A stretch of 64,000 nucleotides of DNA, taken from contig CAYOBN010000012.1 in the NCBI GenBank assembly GCA_964402175.1, forward strand, positions 22,128 through 86,127, in the 5' to 3' direction. This DNA comes from JAWKUK01 sp964402175 (GTDB taxonomy: Bacteria > Planctomycetota > UBA1135 > GCA-002686595). This document shows, one piece after another, positions 17,633 through 26,478 of the stretch. The position numbers were made by a program, and so were the translations under genes. The notes beneath the pieces are model-generated. The model ran no database searches. It was not told the origin of the DNA and saw only the letters and a program-made list of their open reading frames with translations. Each line of letters begins with the position of its first letter. Positions within the stretch are counted from its first letter, which is position 1.

Positions 17633-19309
17633 TCATCCATCGCGCGGCTCGCGCAGCGTCCGCAGCAGCGATCCATCCGCAGCGTGCAGGGTGATCCGTC
17701 CCCCGCGCCAATGCACGAGCCAGCGTTCGCCAGCGAGGTCCAACACGTTAGCGGTCTTCTGTGCATCGAATGGCAGCGACGAACGACCCGTCGGTCCGAC
17801 CGTGATGAACTCCTGCGTGAACGCCTCGGTCACCGGGTCGGTGTGCCAGGTGAGCACGAGCATCTGCGCTGCATGTTGGCGCCAGCGCCAGAAGATCCCC
17901 TCGACCGTCGCGACCGTCGTGCCGGTTGTGAGCTCGACGAGCTCGTTCCATTGCACGAGCCGAGCTCCGGGGTCTTCCTGTTCACGCCATCCACTGAGAC
18001 AGAGGTAGTCCGCCGCGGGAGAGCACTTGATTCGCCTCACCCCGGCCCAGAACGTCCCGTGACCGATCGGGCTCGTCGTGCCGTCTTCGAGGGAGCACCG
18101 GTACAGGCGCAGGTCCTCACCCAAGAAAACGTAGGCGCGGGTGGGTGTTCCGTTCCGTTCGGGGCACGCGGCGTATGCACGCGCGCGGAAGCGGGCCAAC
18201 ACCGCTTTGGTCTCGAGCGACAGGACCTCGACGTCGACCAGCCGTTGCCGAGGGCTGGATTCGATGACCTTCTCTTTGGTCGTCACGTCCGGAGCGGGCC
18301 AGGCCTGCGGAGCTTCGACACGGATCGGTTCGCCACCTTCGAGGTCGAGGGACCAGCACTGGCTCACCTCGTACTCGAGCCCACGTCGGTCGAGCGCCAG
18401 CGTGTTCTCACGGCCGAACGAAGCGTCACGGGTGGCTTGCAGGACGACATCGACATGGCGACCGTCGAAGGACGGAAGCAGCGTCACCTGCGCGTCCGCT
18501 GCGTCGAATGGCATGTGGACGATGTTTGCAGCGGTGCGCAACGCGCTCCAGATCCCGGGCGCAACGAAGGCAAACGCGAGGGCTAGCGCCCGAATCGCGC
18601 GTGCGGCGGGCCGATCCGCGCGGGCGCCCCGCGAAACTGCCAGGACGACGAGCACCGAGATGCCGACGAATGTGCTCGCTCCGCCGTAGATCGCGGTGAG
18701 GAAGACCTCCAGTCCGATCCGCAAGAGGACCGCGCCCGGCTCGGGCTCGCGCACTGCGTGCAATGCACCGATGGCGGCCAAGGGCACGGAACCGACGGTG
18801 AGACCGACCAGCCCGCCCATCAGAGCGTTACGGAACGTGTAGGCAGCGAGTCCACAGAGGACCGCTACCACAGTCAGCGTCGTCAGGGTGTAGCGCACTG
18901 GCCAGCCCTGGAACGTGTCGGGCAGGGGCTCTTGCGCGGTCGCGGCCAGCCACAGGCCGGCGCCGACCAAAGCCATCACCGCGAGCCGGGGCAAGCCGAG
19001 CTGCAGGCGACCGACCGGCGCTCTGGCCCAGGTGCGCGCGAGGCCGCTGGTGCGGTCGCGCACATAGGTCTCAGCGGCGATCAGCGCAAAGAGCACCACC
19101 ACGAGCGAGGGTGCGAGGAAAGGCAAGGTGCGCCCGAGCTCTCCCAGCCGCGTGCCGCAGAGCTGCGCGAGCCCCCACAGCAGTAGCGCACCTGCTCCGG
19201 CGAGAGTGAGCGCAAGGGGCAACGTTGCGCGCAGCTCGAGCCACGTCAAGGTGACGAGGCCGCGCAGAGTCGGGAATCGGCGCAGGGCGCCGGTAGGGAC
19301 GGAGGTCAC
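17633..19309 (-). CDS. ABC transporter permease with large C-terminal soluble domain (second permease)
   Basis: 558 residues. Seven hydrophobic segments lie in the first 260 residues (about 28-50, 62-83, 107-125, 139-158, 162-183, 197-225, 239-258), as in ABC-2-type permeases. The remaining 300 residues are soluble and beta-rich with propeller-like repeats (RAYVFLGEDLRLYRCSLEDG, RWLVHWRGGRITLHAADGSL) ending LLRTLRE. Its ATG overlaps the stop of the first permease by 4 bp. The two permeases share layout and the final motif, so they are diverged paralogues likely to form a heterodimer driven by the ATPase at 21150. Confidence 0.85.
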   Translation of the reverse strand: MTSVPTGALRRFPTLRGLVTLTWLELRATLPLALTLAGAGALLLWGLAQLCGTRLGELGRTLPFLAPSLVVVLFALIAAETYVRDRTSGLARTWARAPVGRLQLGLPRLAVMALVGAGLWLAATAQEPLPDTFQGWPVRYTLTTLTVVAVLCGLAAYTFRNALMGGLVGLTVGSVPLAAIGALHAVREPEPGAVLLRIGLEVFLTAIYGGASTFVGISVLVVLAVSRGARADRPAARAIRALALAFAFVAPGIWSALRTAANIVHMPFDAADAQVTLLPSFDGRHVDVVLQATRDASFGRENTLALDRRGLEYEVSQCWSLDLEGGEPIRVEAPQAWPAPDVTTKEKVIESSPRQRLVDVEVLSLETKAVLARFRARAYAACPERNGTPTRAYVFLGEDLRLYRCSLEDGTTSPIGHGTFWAGVRRIKCSPAADYLCLSGWREQEDPGARLVQWNELVELTTGTTVATVEGIFWRWRQHAAQMLVLTWHTDPVTEAFTQEFITVGPTGRSSLPFDAQKTANVLDLAGERWLVHWRGGRITLHAADGSLLRTLREPRDG

Positions 19310-21153
19310 CGGCCGACCTCCTCGCGCAGAGTGCGCAGCAGCGCTCCGTCGACGTCATGCAACGTCAGGCGCCGACGGTCGGCGCTGCGCGCGACGAAGC
19401 GGCCATCGGGCAGGACGCCGATCCAGTTCACGCTGACCTCGAAACCGAAGTCGAGCTCTCTCTCGCCTTGCAGCGTGATGACACGCCAATGCCGGGTCCT
19501 GGCCTCTCGGGCCCAATGAGAGCCGAGCGAGCGCGGCTCTTCGGTAGTCGCTTCGATGTTCGTGGGGACGATGACGGTCTGGTCTCCACCGAACCAGAAG
19601 GAACCGGCTTCGAACGTGATGCGCGCACCGGACTCGACGTCGACGAGCACCCTGTGGCGTGGACCTGCGTCTTTGTCCGAGTGGACGATGCAACGGCCAT
19701 CGGGCGAGGGCACGTTGGAGTAACGCGAGGTGGGCTGCGCCCTGAGGCCGAGCGGCCGCTGAACACCGCGCAGGACATCGGCGCGCTGCACCATGCCTTC
19801 GACGTCTGCGAAGTAACCCACGCCGCGAGCGCCGAGTGGAGCACCGAGCCGCTGTGCTGCCGGGACGACGATCGATTCGGGACCGTCCTTCAGGGACCAG
19901 ACCTCGGAGGGCGCCTCGGAGGTCCACCCTTCCGTTCGCCGTCGCACCAACGTGTCGCCGATCGCGATGGAGTACGCGTGCCAGTCGGACTTGCAGAGGG
20001 TCATGCTCGACGGTTCGAGCGACCAGCAGGTCGCGATTGCGTCTTCGTCCGCGCGGAGACTCGAGCGGATTTGAAGCGTCCGGCCATCGGACGACCACGC
20101 TACGGGCTCGACGGTGTGGTGTGTCCCGAGGCCGGTGCGCTCCGCCACCGGCAGCGTCGAAAGCCGCACGGGCTCCGCCGACGTGTCGAGGTCCATGAGC
20201 CACCACGTCCAATCCGCGAGCCCGCTGGAGCGGGGATGCCGAAGCGTGAACACGACGCGGTTGTCGGTCGGCGACACGAGCACCTCGCCGACCTGCGCGC
20301 CGTCAGCGCCCACGGGGAGCGTCGCGGCGTACTGCGCCCCACGGAGCGGGAGGGACCACCACAGCCCGACCAACGGGATCATCACGGCAGAGGCCGCCGC
20401 TGCGCGATGGAGGACGCTCCGTGACCTCTTGCCCCGCAGGGCGAGCGCCGGAACCGCCACCGCGAAGAGCAACAGCGTCCAACCGATCGCGGCGGCTGGA
20501 GCGACGTCGAAGGTGAGCGCGAGCGCACGCGCCTCGAAGAAGCTCGGCGCAGCTTCGAATGCGCCCGACCGCTGCCGCGCGAGCGGTGCCGCGTGCAGCA
20601 CCAGCGCCCCGAGGCCCGCGAGCACGGACGCGAGGCCATGGCGTGTCACCACGGCGGCGATCACCACCACGGCGCCGGCCGTCCCGACCGCGCGCAAGGC
20701 GAGGCCGACGAGGAGTGGGTGACCCACCCCGTTCCCGGCCGCGAGCTCGGCGTCGAGCGCGGGCGGTGGCCCGATCGCGGCAACGACGCCAGCGAGCCAC
20801 GCCGCGTACACGAGCGCATAGACGGCCAGCGCGAGCGCCTTCGCGGTCGAGGTCCGCGTAGCGCCGACGGGCCAACCTTGCAGCGCCCGCGCGGTCCCGT
20901 GCCTGTGGTCCATGGAGAACGCCTCGGCGAGGAGTGGCAGGAGGCACACGAGTGCGCCCGCGGCAAGCAGCGCCGGCAGGGCCTCGGGCGGCAAATCCAC
21001 ATGGCGGCGCAGCAGCCTGGCCCAGACGAAGGCGAGCCCCGCTGCAACGAGCGCCACTCCCAGCGCCAAGGGAGCGAGGTCGCGGAGCTCCTTGCGGACC
21101 CAAGGGCCGAGGGCTGCGCCGCGTCCTCGAGCAGCGTGAACCAGGCCGCTCAC
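19306..21153 (-). CDS. ABC transporter permease with large C-terminal soluble domain (first permease)
   Basis: 615 residues with seven predicted helices (about 27-49, 57-78, 103-128, 144-169, 172-190, 216-238, 249-269) and then some 345 soluble residues resembling a WD40/YVTN-type propeller (RVVFTLRHPRSSGLADWTWW, SRYSNVPSPDGRCIVHSD, DGRFVARSADRRRLTLHDVDG), ending LLRTLREE. The motif SMDHRHGTARALQGWP after helix 2 is typical of ABC-2 permeases. Overlaps the ATPase gene by 4 bp and the next permease by 4 bp. Substrate unknown. Confidence 0.85.
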   Translation of the reverse strand: MSGLVHAARGRGAALGPWVRKELRDLAPLALGVALVAAGLAFVWARLLRRHVDLPPEALPALLAAGALVCLLPLLAEAFSMDHRHGTARALQGWPVGATRTSTAKALALAVYALVYAAWLAGVVAAIGPPPALDAELAAGNGVGHPLLVGLALRAVGTAGAVVVIAAVVTRHGLASVLAGLGALVLHAAPLARQRSGAFEAAPSFFEARALALTFDVAPAAAIGWTLLLFAVAVPALALRGKRSRSVLHRAAAASAVMIPLVGLWWSLPLRGAQYAATLPVGADGAQVGEVLVSPTDNRVVFTLRHPRSSGLADWTWWLMDLDTSAEPVRLSTLPVAERTGLGTHHTVEPVAWSSDGRTLQIRSSLRADEDAIATCWSLEPSSMTLCKSDWHAYSIAIGDTLVRRRTEGWTSEAPSEVWSLKDGPESIVVPAAQRLGAPLGARGVGYFADVEGMVQRADVLRGVQRPLGLRAQPTSRYSNVPSPDGRCIVHSDKDAGPRHRVLVDVESGARITFEAGSFWFGGDQTVIVPTNIEATTEEPRSLGSHWAREARTRHWRVITLQGERELDFGFEVSVNWIGVLPDGRFVARSADRRRLTLHDVDGALLRTLREEVGR

Positions 21154-21917
21154 GCCGCCCGCCCTTCCGCCGCGACGGCGACCAGCGCCTCTTCGAGGTC
21201 TCCGCGTTCGTTCGTCGCCCGCAGCTCGTCCACCGACGCGACCCGTGTCACGCGGCCGTGCGCGAACAGCGCGACGTGATCCGCGCAGCGCTCGATGTCC
21301 GCGATCGAATGCGAGACCAGCAGCACCGTGCGCCCGTCCTCGCAGAGGTGCGTGATGACCCCGTCCAGCACCTTGCGGCGCGCGAGGGGGTCGAGGCCGC
21401 TGAAGGGCTCGTCGAGGAGCAAGAGGCGCGGCCGGTGCGCGAGCTCGCCCGCCAGGTTCTCGAGCGCGCGCTGGCCCTTCGAGAGCTCGCTATAGCGCTG
21501 GCGCGGGTCCAGGCCGAACTCGGCGAGCAGGCGTTCGGCTTCGTCCCCGTCCCAAGTCCGATAGAGGGCCGCCAGCAGCGCAAAGTGGTCGCGGATCCGC
21601 ATCCACTTGGGCAGGTCCGTGCGATCGGGCACATAACCGACCGCGGCGCGCACACGCTGACCGTCGCGCACGGGGTCGAGGCCCAGCACACGCACCTCGG
21701 CGCGCGACCGCCGCCACGGCCGTTCGAACCGTGCGCGGTAGGGTTCGGCGCCCGCAAGGATCGCCAGCAGCGTCGACTTGCCTGCGCCGTTGGCGCCGAC
21801 GAGCGCCGTGACGGCGCCTGTGGGGACGTCGAGGTCGACGCCGTTCAACACAGGGCGACGGCCGTAGCCGAAGTTCAGGCCACGAACGGCGATGGCGAGG
21901 TCCGATCCGGTGTTCAT
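21150..21917 (-). CDS. ABC transporter ATP-binding protein
   Basis: 255 residues from ATG 21917, which overlaps the GntR stop by 1 bp (TGATG). Walker A GANGAGKST (41-49), signature LSKGQR (145-150), Walker B LLLLDEP (165-171), D-loop SGLD and H-loop His203 (LLVSHS) are all intact. The sequence is closest in style to exporter-type ATPases linked to ABC-2 permeases. With the GntR regulator upstream and two permeases downstream it reproduces the YtrABCD layout of Firmicutes (regulator, ATPase, permeases). Confidence 0.93.
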   Translation of the reverse strand: MNTGSDLAIAVRGLNFGYGRRPVLNGVDLDVPTGAVTALVGANGAGKSTLLAILAGAEPYRARFERPWRRSRAEVRVLGLDPVRDGQRVRAAVGYVPDRTDLPKWMRIRDHFALLAALYRTWDGDEAERLLAEFGLDPRQRYSELSKGQRALENLAGELAHRPRLLLLDEPFSGLDPLARRKVLDGVITHLCEDGRTVLLVSHSIADIERCADHVALFAHGRVTRVASVDELRATNERGDLEEALVAVAAEGRAA

Positions 21918-22486
21918 CAGGTTTCCTCTCTCTCGTACGCAGTGCCCTGGCCGGAGCGCTCGCGTGAATTCGTCGCGCCGCTCGGTACGGCGTCGGATGG
22001 TGTGGCGTCGCACGGCTTTGCTTTCGCTGCGGCGAGCGCTGCCGCGCTGCATGCGGCTCCGTCAGGTGGACCTGCGAGATCCGCCGAATCAAAGCATGAG
22101 CCACCCGCGACCGACCAAGCCGCGCAGGCGGACGCGACCAGCTCCTGGACCTCTGCCGCAGCGAGCCCGGCGCTGAGCGCGTCACCGACCGCGCGACCGA
22201 GGCGCTCTGCGAGCGCGCGTGCGCGGAACCTCTGTGCGATGTCCACCGCGCCGTCCGCGACGTACATGCCGCTGCCACGGCGAGACTCCAGCACCCCCGT
22301 CAGCTCCAGCTCGCGCCATGCCCGGCTGACCGTGTTCGGATTGAGCCGCACGAGTCGCGCGAGGTCTCGCACCGATGGCAGGCGCGCGCCGACGGTCAGC
22401 CGTCCCGCCGCGACGGCGAAGCGGACCTGGTCCGCGAGCTGGTCGCCGGGGCTGACCGGTGAACGGGGATCGACCACGAACTGCAC
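21917..22486 (-). CDS. GntR-family regulator, YtrA type
   Basis: 189 residues from GTG 22486. The N-terminal winged helix is canonical GntR: PGDQLADQVRFAVAAGRL, GARLPSVRDLARLVRLNPNT, VSRAWRELELTGVLESRRGS, GMYVAD. The C-terminal part is short and Ala/Ser-rich rather than a FadR- or HutC-type effector domain, as in the small YtrA subgroup that autoregulates ABC operons. First gene of a four-gene operon in which every junction overlaps by 1-4 bp. A TACTAG-like sequence (TGTACTAG on the minus strand near 22505) may belong to its promoter. Confidence 0.9.
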   Translation of the reverse strand: MQFVVDPRSPVSPGDQLADQVRFAVAAGRLTVGARLPSVRDLARLVRLNPNTVSRAWRELELTGVLESRRGSGMYVADGAVDIAQRFRARALAERLGRAVGDALSAGLAAAEVQELVASACAAWSVAGGSCFDSADLAGPPDGAACSAAALAAAKAKPCDATPSDAVPSGATNSRERSGQGTAYEREET

Positions 22487-22763
22487 GGGTGTCCCATCGG
22501 CCTAGTACACCCCGGCACTTGAGCCCGGATTCTGGTGCCGAGCGCGCGGTCGTCGAGGGCTCTCACCGAGGCACGATGGAGTCCGACACAACCCATCACC
22601 GTCGCACCCTCCACCGGGTCTCCGTGTCGCGGCGCCACTCCGACCGGAAGCTCGCTGCGGGCTCACGTTGCGGCTGAGGTCGCTCCGCAGTACCGACGCC
22701 CGCCCACGGGACTCCAGCGGCGCTTGCACCGATCGGCCCGATGCGACCAGCCCGACGGAGCGA
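22487..22763. other. Intergenic region upstream of GntR operon
   Basis: No credible coding sequence on either strand. Contains the presumed promoter and operator of the GntR operon near its right-to-left start and the 3' flank of the small membrane protein gene; no repeat or strong hairpin seen. Confidence 0.4.
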
Positions 22764-23180
22764 TCAGTTCGCGTGACTCCGACGAAGGCGCGAACCGAGC
22801 CAAGCCATCGGCAGGTAGGCGACGGTGAGGTCGAGCGCGATGAACCAGGTGGGTGCGGGAATGGCGATCGCATTGCCGATGCCTCCCAGCAGGAAGAAGG
22901 CGCCGAGGCCGAGCGCGAGGGCTCGGTGCTTCGACGCGGCCATCCGCGCGATCAGGGCGGCCCCGACCAGCGTGCCCAACGCATGCGCGAGGAATGGCAT
23001 CAGGAAGTGGCGGGGCTCGAACCGGTCGATGTTCGCTTTGAGGCTCTCGAGGTCCTTGGGATCGACTCCGTCGGGGAGCGGAATGATGGAACCACTGGCG
23101 GCGATCAGCGCCATGTTCACGGCGCCGCCCACAGCGACTCCGGCGAGGACAGCGAGCACGTTACGTTGGGTCGTCGACAT
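22764..23180 (-). CDS. Small four-helix membrane protein
   Basis: 138 residues from ATG 23180, preceded by GGAGG. Hydrophobic segments near residues 7-25 (LAVLAGVAVGGAVNMALIAA), 58-78, 84-101 and 107-125 indicate four transmembrane helices. Between helices 1 and 2 is a conserved-looking loop, GSIIPLPDGVDPKDLESLKA followed by NIDRF. Similar small proteins occur in Bacteroidota and Planctomycetota without assigned function. Single gene, divergent from the sulfatase. Confidence 0.8.
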   Translation of the reverse strand: MSTTQRNVLAVLAGVAVGGAVNMALIAASGSIIPLPDGVDPKDLESLKANIDRFEPRHFLMPFLAHALGTLVGAALIARMAASKHRALALGLGAFFLLGGIGNAIAIPAPTWFIALDLTVAYLPMAWLGSRLRRSHAN

Positions 23181-23444
23181 AGGATTCCTCCATTCCGTTC
23201 GAGGGTGAGCTCGGGGCCTCCCCGCGATGGGCAGGGCGCGAGCTCCCTGAGGATAGCGCGCGCACGTCGGCCTCGCATCGGATCCACCGAGCATCACACC
23301 GAGTCCGCTGGGCTCCTGTGCGCGCAGCACGTGTCAGCGGACGCGAGCTCCGCGGGCAACTCCACCTGGACCCCGCGCTCCGGGCGAGGCCTCGAGCCGA
23401 TGCGCTGCGCACGGTGCGGCTTCCGCTGGATTCGAGGCCCTCCG

Positions 23445-24821
23445 ATGCGCAGGATGGGCTCGATGCAGCACCTCCTGCTTTTCGTCTGTCTGGCCTTCGT
23501 GTTCTGTGGTTGTCGCGCGGGGACGGCACTCGAGGACCACGGTCATGACCGTCCCAACGTGGTCATCATCTTCACGGATGATCAGGGATACGGGGACCTC
23601 GGGTGTTATGGCAGCCCGTCGATCCGTACTCCGCGCTTGGATGAACTGGCGGCTGGAGGGATGAAGCTGACGCATTTCCATGTCGCAGCGCCCGTGTGTT
23701 CGCCCTCGCGCGCGGCGTTGCTGACGGGCTGCTACCCGAAGCGCGTCGGCATGCACCGGCATGTGGTCTTTCCGGGAGACGCTCACGGTCTGCACCAGGA
23801 CGAACTCACATTGGCCGATCTATTGCGGCGCGAGGGTTATGCCACGGGCTGCTTCGGCAAGTGGCACCTCGGGCACCGACCCGGTCTGCTGCCGAATGAC
23901 CAGGGCTTCGAAGAGTACTTCGGAGTGCCCTATTCGAACGACATGGCGCAGTTCCACCGAGCGAGCGGATCGAGCTACGGGTTCCGACTCCCGATGATGC
24001 GCGATGCAGAGGTCGTCGAGTGGGAGCCGGACCAACGTTACCTGACCCAGCGCTTTACCGATGCGGCCGTCGACTTCATCGCGCGCCACGCCGACGAGCG
24101 GTTCTTCGTCTATCTGGCGCATTCGATGCCCCACATCCCGCTCTACGCCTCCGACGCCTTTGCGCGCACGAGCCCGCGCGGCCTCTACGGGGACGTTATC
24201 GAGGAGCTCGATGACAGCGTCGGTCGTATCGTTGACGCTCTCGCCGAGCTCGGTCTGACGCGCGACACACTCATCATCTTCGCCTCGGACAATGGACCTT
24301 GGCTGACGCAGAAGGAGCGCGGCGGATCGGCCGGTCCTCTGCGTGACGGGAAAGGCACGGTGTTCGAAGGCGGCCTTCGGGTGCCGTGTATCGTCCATTG
24401 GCCCGCTGAGGTCCCGCCCGCCAGCGTCTGTACGCTGCCGACGACAGCGATGGATCTCTTGCCGACGGTTGCGGCTTGGGTCGGCGCAGACCTTTCGGGC
24501 GAACGCCCCATCGATGGGCACGACATTCGCGACCTGCTGCGCGGCAAGCCAGGGGCATCGTCGCCGAATGAGTGTTTCCTGTACTATGGAGCGAACGGGC
24601 AGTTGGGAGCGTTCCGTCGCGGCCCATGGAAGCTCCACTTGGCGTCGCGAGCGATTTATCAGCTCGAAGAAGATCCCGGTGAATGTTGGAATCGCGCTGA
24701 GACGAGGGAGGACCTCGTCAGCGAGCTCGCGCAGATCGCGCTGCAGATGGACGAGGCATTGCAGAGCGCGTCCCGTCCCAGCGGACACGTGGACACCATG
24801 GCCTTCGATCCGCGACGTTGA
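23445..24821 (+). CDS. Sulfatase (arylsulfatase A type), probable lipoprotein
   Basis: 458 residues. The start at 23445 follows GAGG by 7 nt and gives a signal sequence with a lipobox-like FCG-C near residue 23. The S1 sulfatase core is intact: IIFTDDQGYGDLGCYG (metal ligands Asp45 and Asp46), VCSPSRAALLTG with Cys85 as the formylglycine precursor in C-x-P-S-R, GKWHLGH, and ASDNGPW. It hydrolyses sulfate esters, most likely on algal or host polysaccharides, as in other Planctomycetota. No maturase gene is adjacent; the formylglycine enzyme must be elsewhere. Length matches the family, slightly short at the C-terminus. Confidence 0.93.
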   Translation: MRRMGSMQHLLLFVCLAFVFCGCRAGTALEDHGHDRPNVVIIFTDDQGYGDLGCYGSPSIRTPRLDELAAGGMKLTHFHVAAPVCSPSRAALLTGCYPKRVGMHRHVVFPGDAHGLHQDELTLADLLRREGYATGCFGKWHLGHRPGLLPNDQGFEEYFGVPYSNDMAQFHRASGSSYGFRLPMMRDAEVVEWEPDQRYLTQRFTDAAVDFIARHADERFFVYLAHSMPHIPLYASDAFARTSPRGLYGDVIEELDDSVGRIVDALAELGLTRDTLIIFASDNGPWLTQKERGGSAGPLRDGKGTVFEGGLRVPCIVHWPAEVPPASVCTLPTTAMDLLPTVAAWVGADLSGERPIDGHDIRDLLRGKPGASSPNECFLYYGANGQLGAFRRGPWKLHLASRAIYQLEEDPGECWNRAETREDLVSELAQIALQMDEALQSASRPSGHVDTMAFDPRR

Positions 24822-24837
24822 TCTCTGCGCAGAGAGC

Positions 24838-24854
24838 GCGCGCCTCAGGCGCGC
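24838..24854. terminator. Palindrome between convergent genes
   Basis: GCGCGCCT / AGGCGCGC inverted repeat in the 46-bp gap between the sulfatase stop and the acetyltransferase stop; a second small palindrome CTCTGCGCAGAG precedes it. Bidirectional terminator by position. Confidence 0.4.
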
Positions 24855-24867
24855 CTGAAGCCACCGC

Positions 24868-25383
24868 TCACAGCGATTTGCGGAACAGCACGATGCGCTC
24901 CACCTCTTCGAATCCGAGCGCGGCGTGGGCCTTCTGGCTCGCGACGTTCTCGGTCTCGGTATCGGAGGCGATTTCGCGATAGCCCCTCTGCTTGGCCCAT
25001 TCTTCAGCCGCCTTCATCAGCGCGCGACCGACACCGCAGGCACGGTAATGTGGCTCGACCCACCAACCTTCGACGTATCCGACCGGGCCGGTATCGCAAC
25101 CCTCGGCGAACGCTCGCTCGGCCACCTCGAGGAAACCCACGAGGAGCCCATCCGCGGCGGCGACGAGCGTGCAGCCTCGCTCCGAATCCGCGATCGTATC
25201 GCGCTCGGCTTCGGGCCAGCCAACGCGGGAGAAGGAGGGCCAGAGCCGCTCACGCATGTCGAGCCACAGATCGAGCTCGTGGCGCTCCACCCGCCGCACT
25301 TCGAACGGGGGCGTGGCAGGGTGCGAGCGGTCGGGCGGGGGCTGCGGGTCGCGCGCCGCGCCTCGGGTTCGTTCGTCAGGCAT
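24868..25383 (-). CDS. GNAT acetyltransferase, aminoglycoside 6'-N-acetyltransferase type
   Basis: 171 residues; GAGGAGG lies 10-16 nt before ATG 25383. The GNAT fold shows the acetyl-CoA loop RACGVGRALM. The end, IASDTETENVASQKAHAALG followed by FEEVERIVLF, lines up with the C-terminus of AAC(6')-I enzymes, whose hallmark is ASD..xxN..S...H..LGF.E...VV.F. The start VERHELDLWLDMRERLWPS also matches the AAC(6') N-terminus. These enzymes acetylate the 6'-amine of aminoglycosides. It may be a true resistance determinant or a housekeeping N-acetyltransferase of that subfamily. Convergent with the sulfatase; no mobile-element context. Confidence 0.8.
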   Translation of the reverse strand: MPDERTRGAARDPQPPPDRSHPATPPFEVRRVERHELDLWLDMRERLWPSFSRVGWPEAERDTIADSERGCTLVAAADGLLVGFLEVAERAFAEGCDTGPVGYVEGWWVEPHYRACGVGRALMKAAEEWAKQRGYREIASDTETENVASQKAHAALGFEEVERIVLFRKSL

Positions 25384-25574
25384 ATTCAGGCTTCCTCCTC
25401 AGCGCGGGCAACGGCTCGAATCGTAGGTACGGACGGTGGTAGCCAGGCGCACGATTGTGGGCCTCGCAAGTCTCGAAGTGCAAGGAGGCTTGCGTTCCGG
25501 CGGCGACCTGAAGGGCGCGAAGCGGACTCGGGCGAGCGACAGCGCGCAACGAGGGGAGGCCTCTGCCTGCCAGC

Positions 25575-26264
25575 TCAATCCCAGTACACCGTCGCCAGCT
25601 TGGACACGACCCGGCCCTCTGCATCGATGCCGATGCGGCGGACGTGGTGGTGGGTCGAGCTCGGGGAGTTCGCGTAGTCGAGCCACGCGACCGCTTGGGT
25701 CGCGTACACCTCGGTGGGAGGGCCGTAGCGCGCCGCAAACTGCTCGGTCGTCGTTCCCGCCGCCACGAGCGCTTGCAGCGTCCTGTCGTCCAGGCCGAGT
25801 CGATTGCGGCCGCGGAGGGGCGGGAAATCGGGATGGATGGTCGCACTCCCAGCGGAGACTCCTGAGGCGAGCTGGCCCCAGCAATCGACCAGGCGACCGT
25901 CGCTGTCGAAGTTCACCCGTGTGTAGGAACGATGGCCCGGCGCCTCACCCTCGCGTGCGAACGCCGGCCAGGGACCATCGACATACAGCCAATCGATCCT
26001 GGGCCTCGCTGCGCGCTTGTCCAAGGGCGCGCCGAGCTGTGAGAGCACCTCTGCCTCCGTGATCCCGAGCTCGAGCGCGCGGAACTTCGACTCGGAGTAA
26101 CCCGGCGCGTAGCGTGTCTCGCCGACCAAGCTGACGATGAGGCCGCTGAGCCCGCTTTCGGTGCCCCTGAGCCAGAGCCGTTGAGCCACGAAGAAACCGC
26201 CGAGGATCACCAGTGCGATCCACCGACGTTTCCATCGAGCGCTGGGTCGATGCTCCGTCTGCAT
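25575..26264 (-). CDS. Membrane-anchored protein with two BamE/SmpA-like segments
   Basis: 229 residues. A basic N-terminus precedes one transmembrane anchor (residues 15-28). Two similar stretches follow: KFRALELGITEAEVLSQLG-AP and LDDRTLQALVAAGTTTEQFA-ARYGPP, each the helix-helix-GxP pattern of the BamE/SmpA/OmlA-like fold, followed by strands ending in DWLYVDG and VAWLDYANS. Likely a periplasm-facing envelope protein; assignment to outer-membrane biogenesis would be speculative. Divergent from the secreted protein at 26479. Confidence 0.7.
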   Translation of the reverse strand: MQTEHRPSARWKRRWIALVILGGFFVAQRLWLRGTESGLSGLIVSLVGETRYAPGYSESKFRALELGITEAEVLSQLGAPLDKRAARPRIDWLYVDGPWPAFAREGEAPGHRSYTRVNFDSDGRLVDCWGQLASGVSAGSATIHPDFPPLRGRNRLGLDDRTLQALVAAGTTTEQFAARYGPPTEVYATQAVAWLDYANSPSSTHHHVRRIGIDAEGRVVSKLATVYWD

Positions 26265-26478
26265 GCGGGGTCCTGGCGAAGGTCGAGGTCAGCGCTGGCG
26301 CAGCGTTGCCGCGGCACCGCGCCAGCGGGCTCCGGGCGCAGTGTGCACGGCGTGCGGCGGGGTCGGCAAGGCCTCGCGCTCCGGGGACTGACCCGTACTG
26401 GGCTCGACCGCGCGCGCCACGTCGGCGGGCGGGCACACACAGCTCAGGCGATGGGGGGTACGCTCTTCGGCACGCGCC

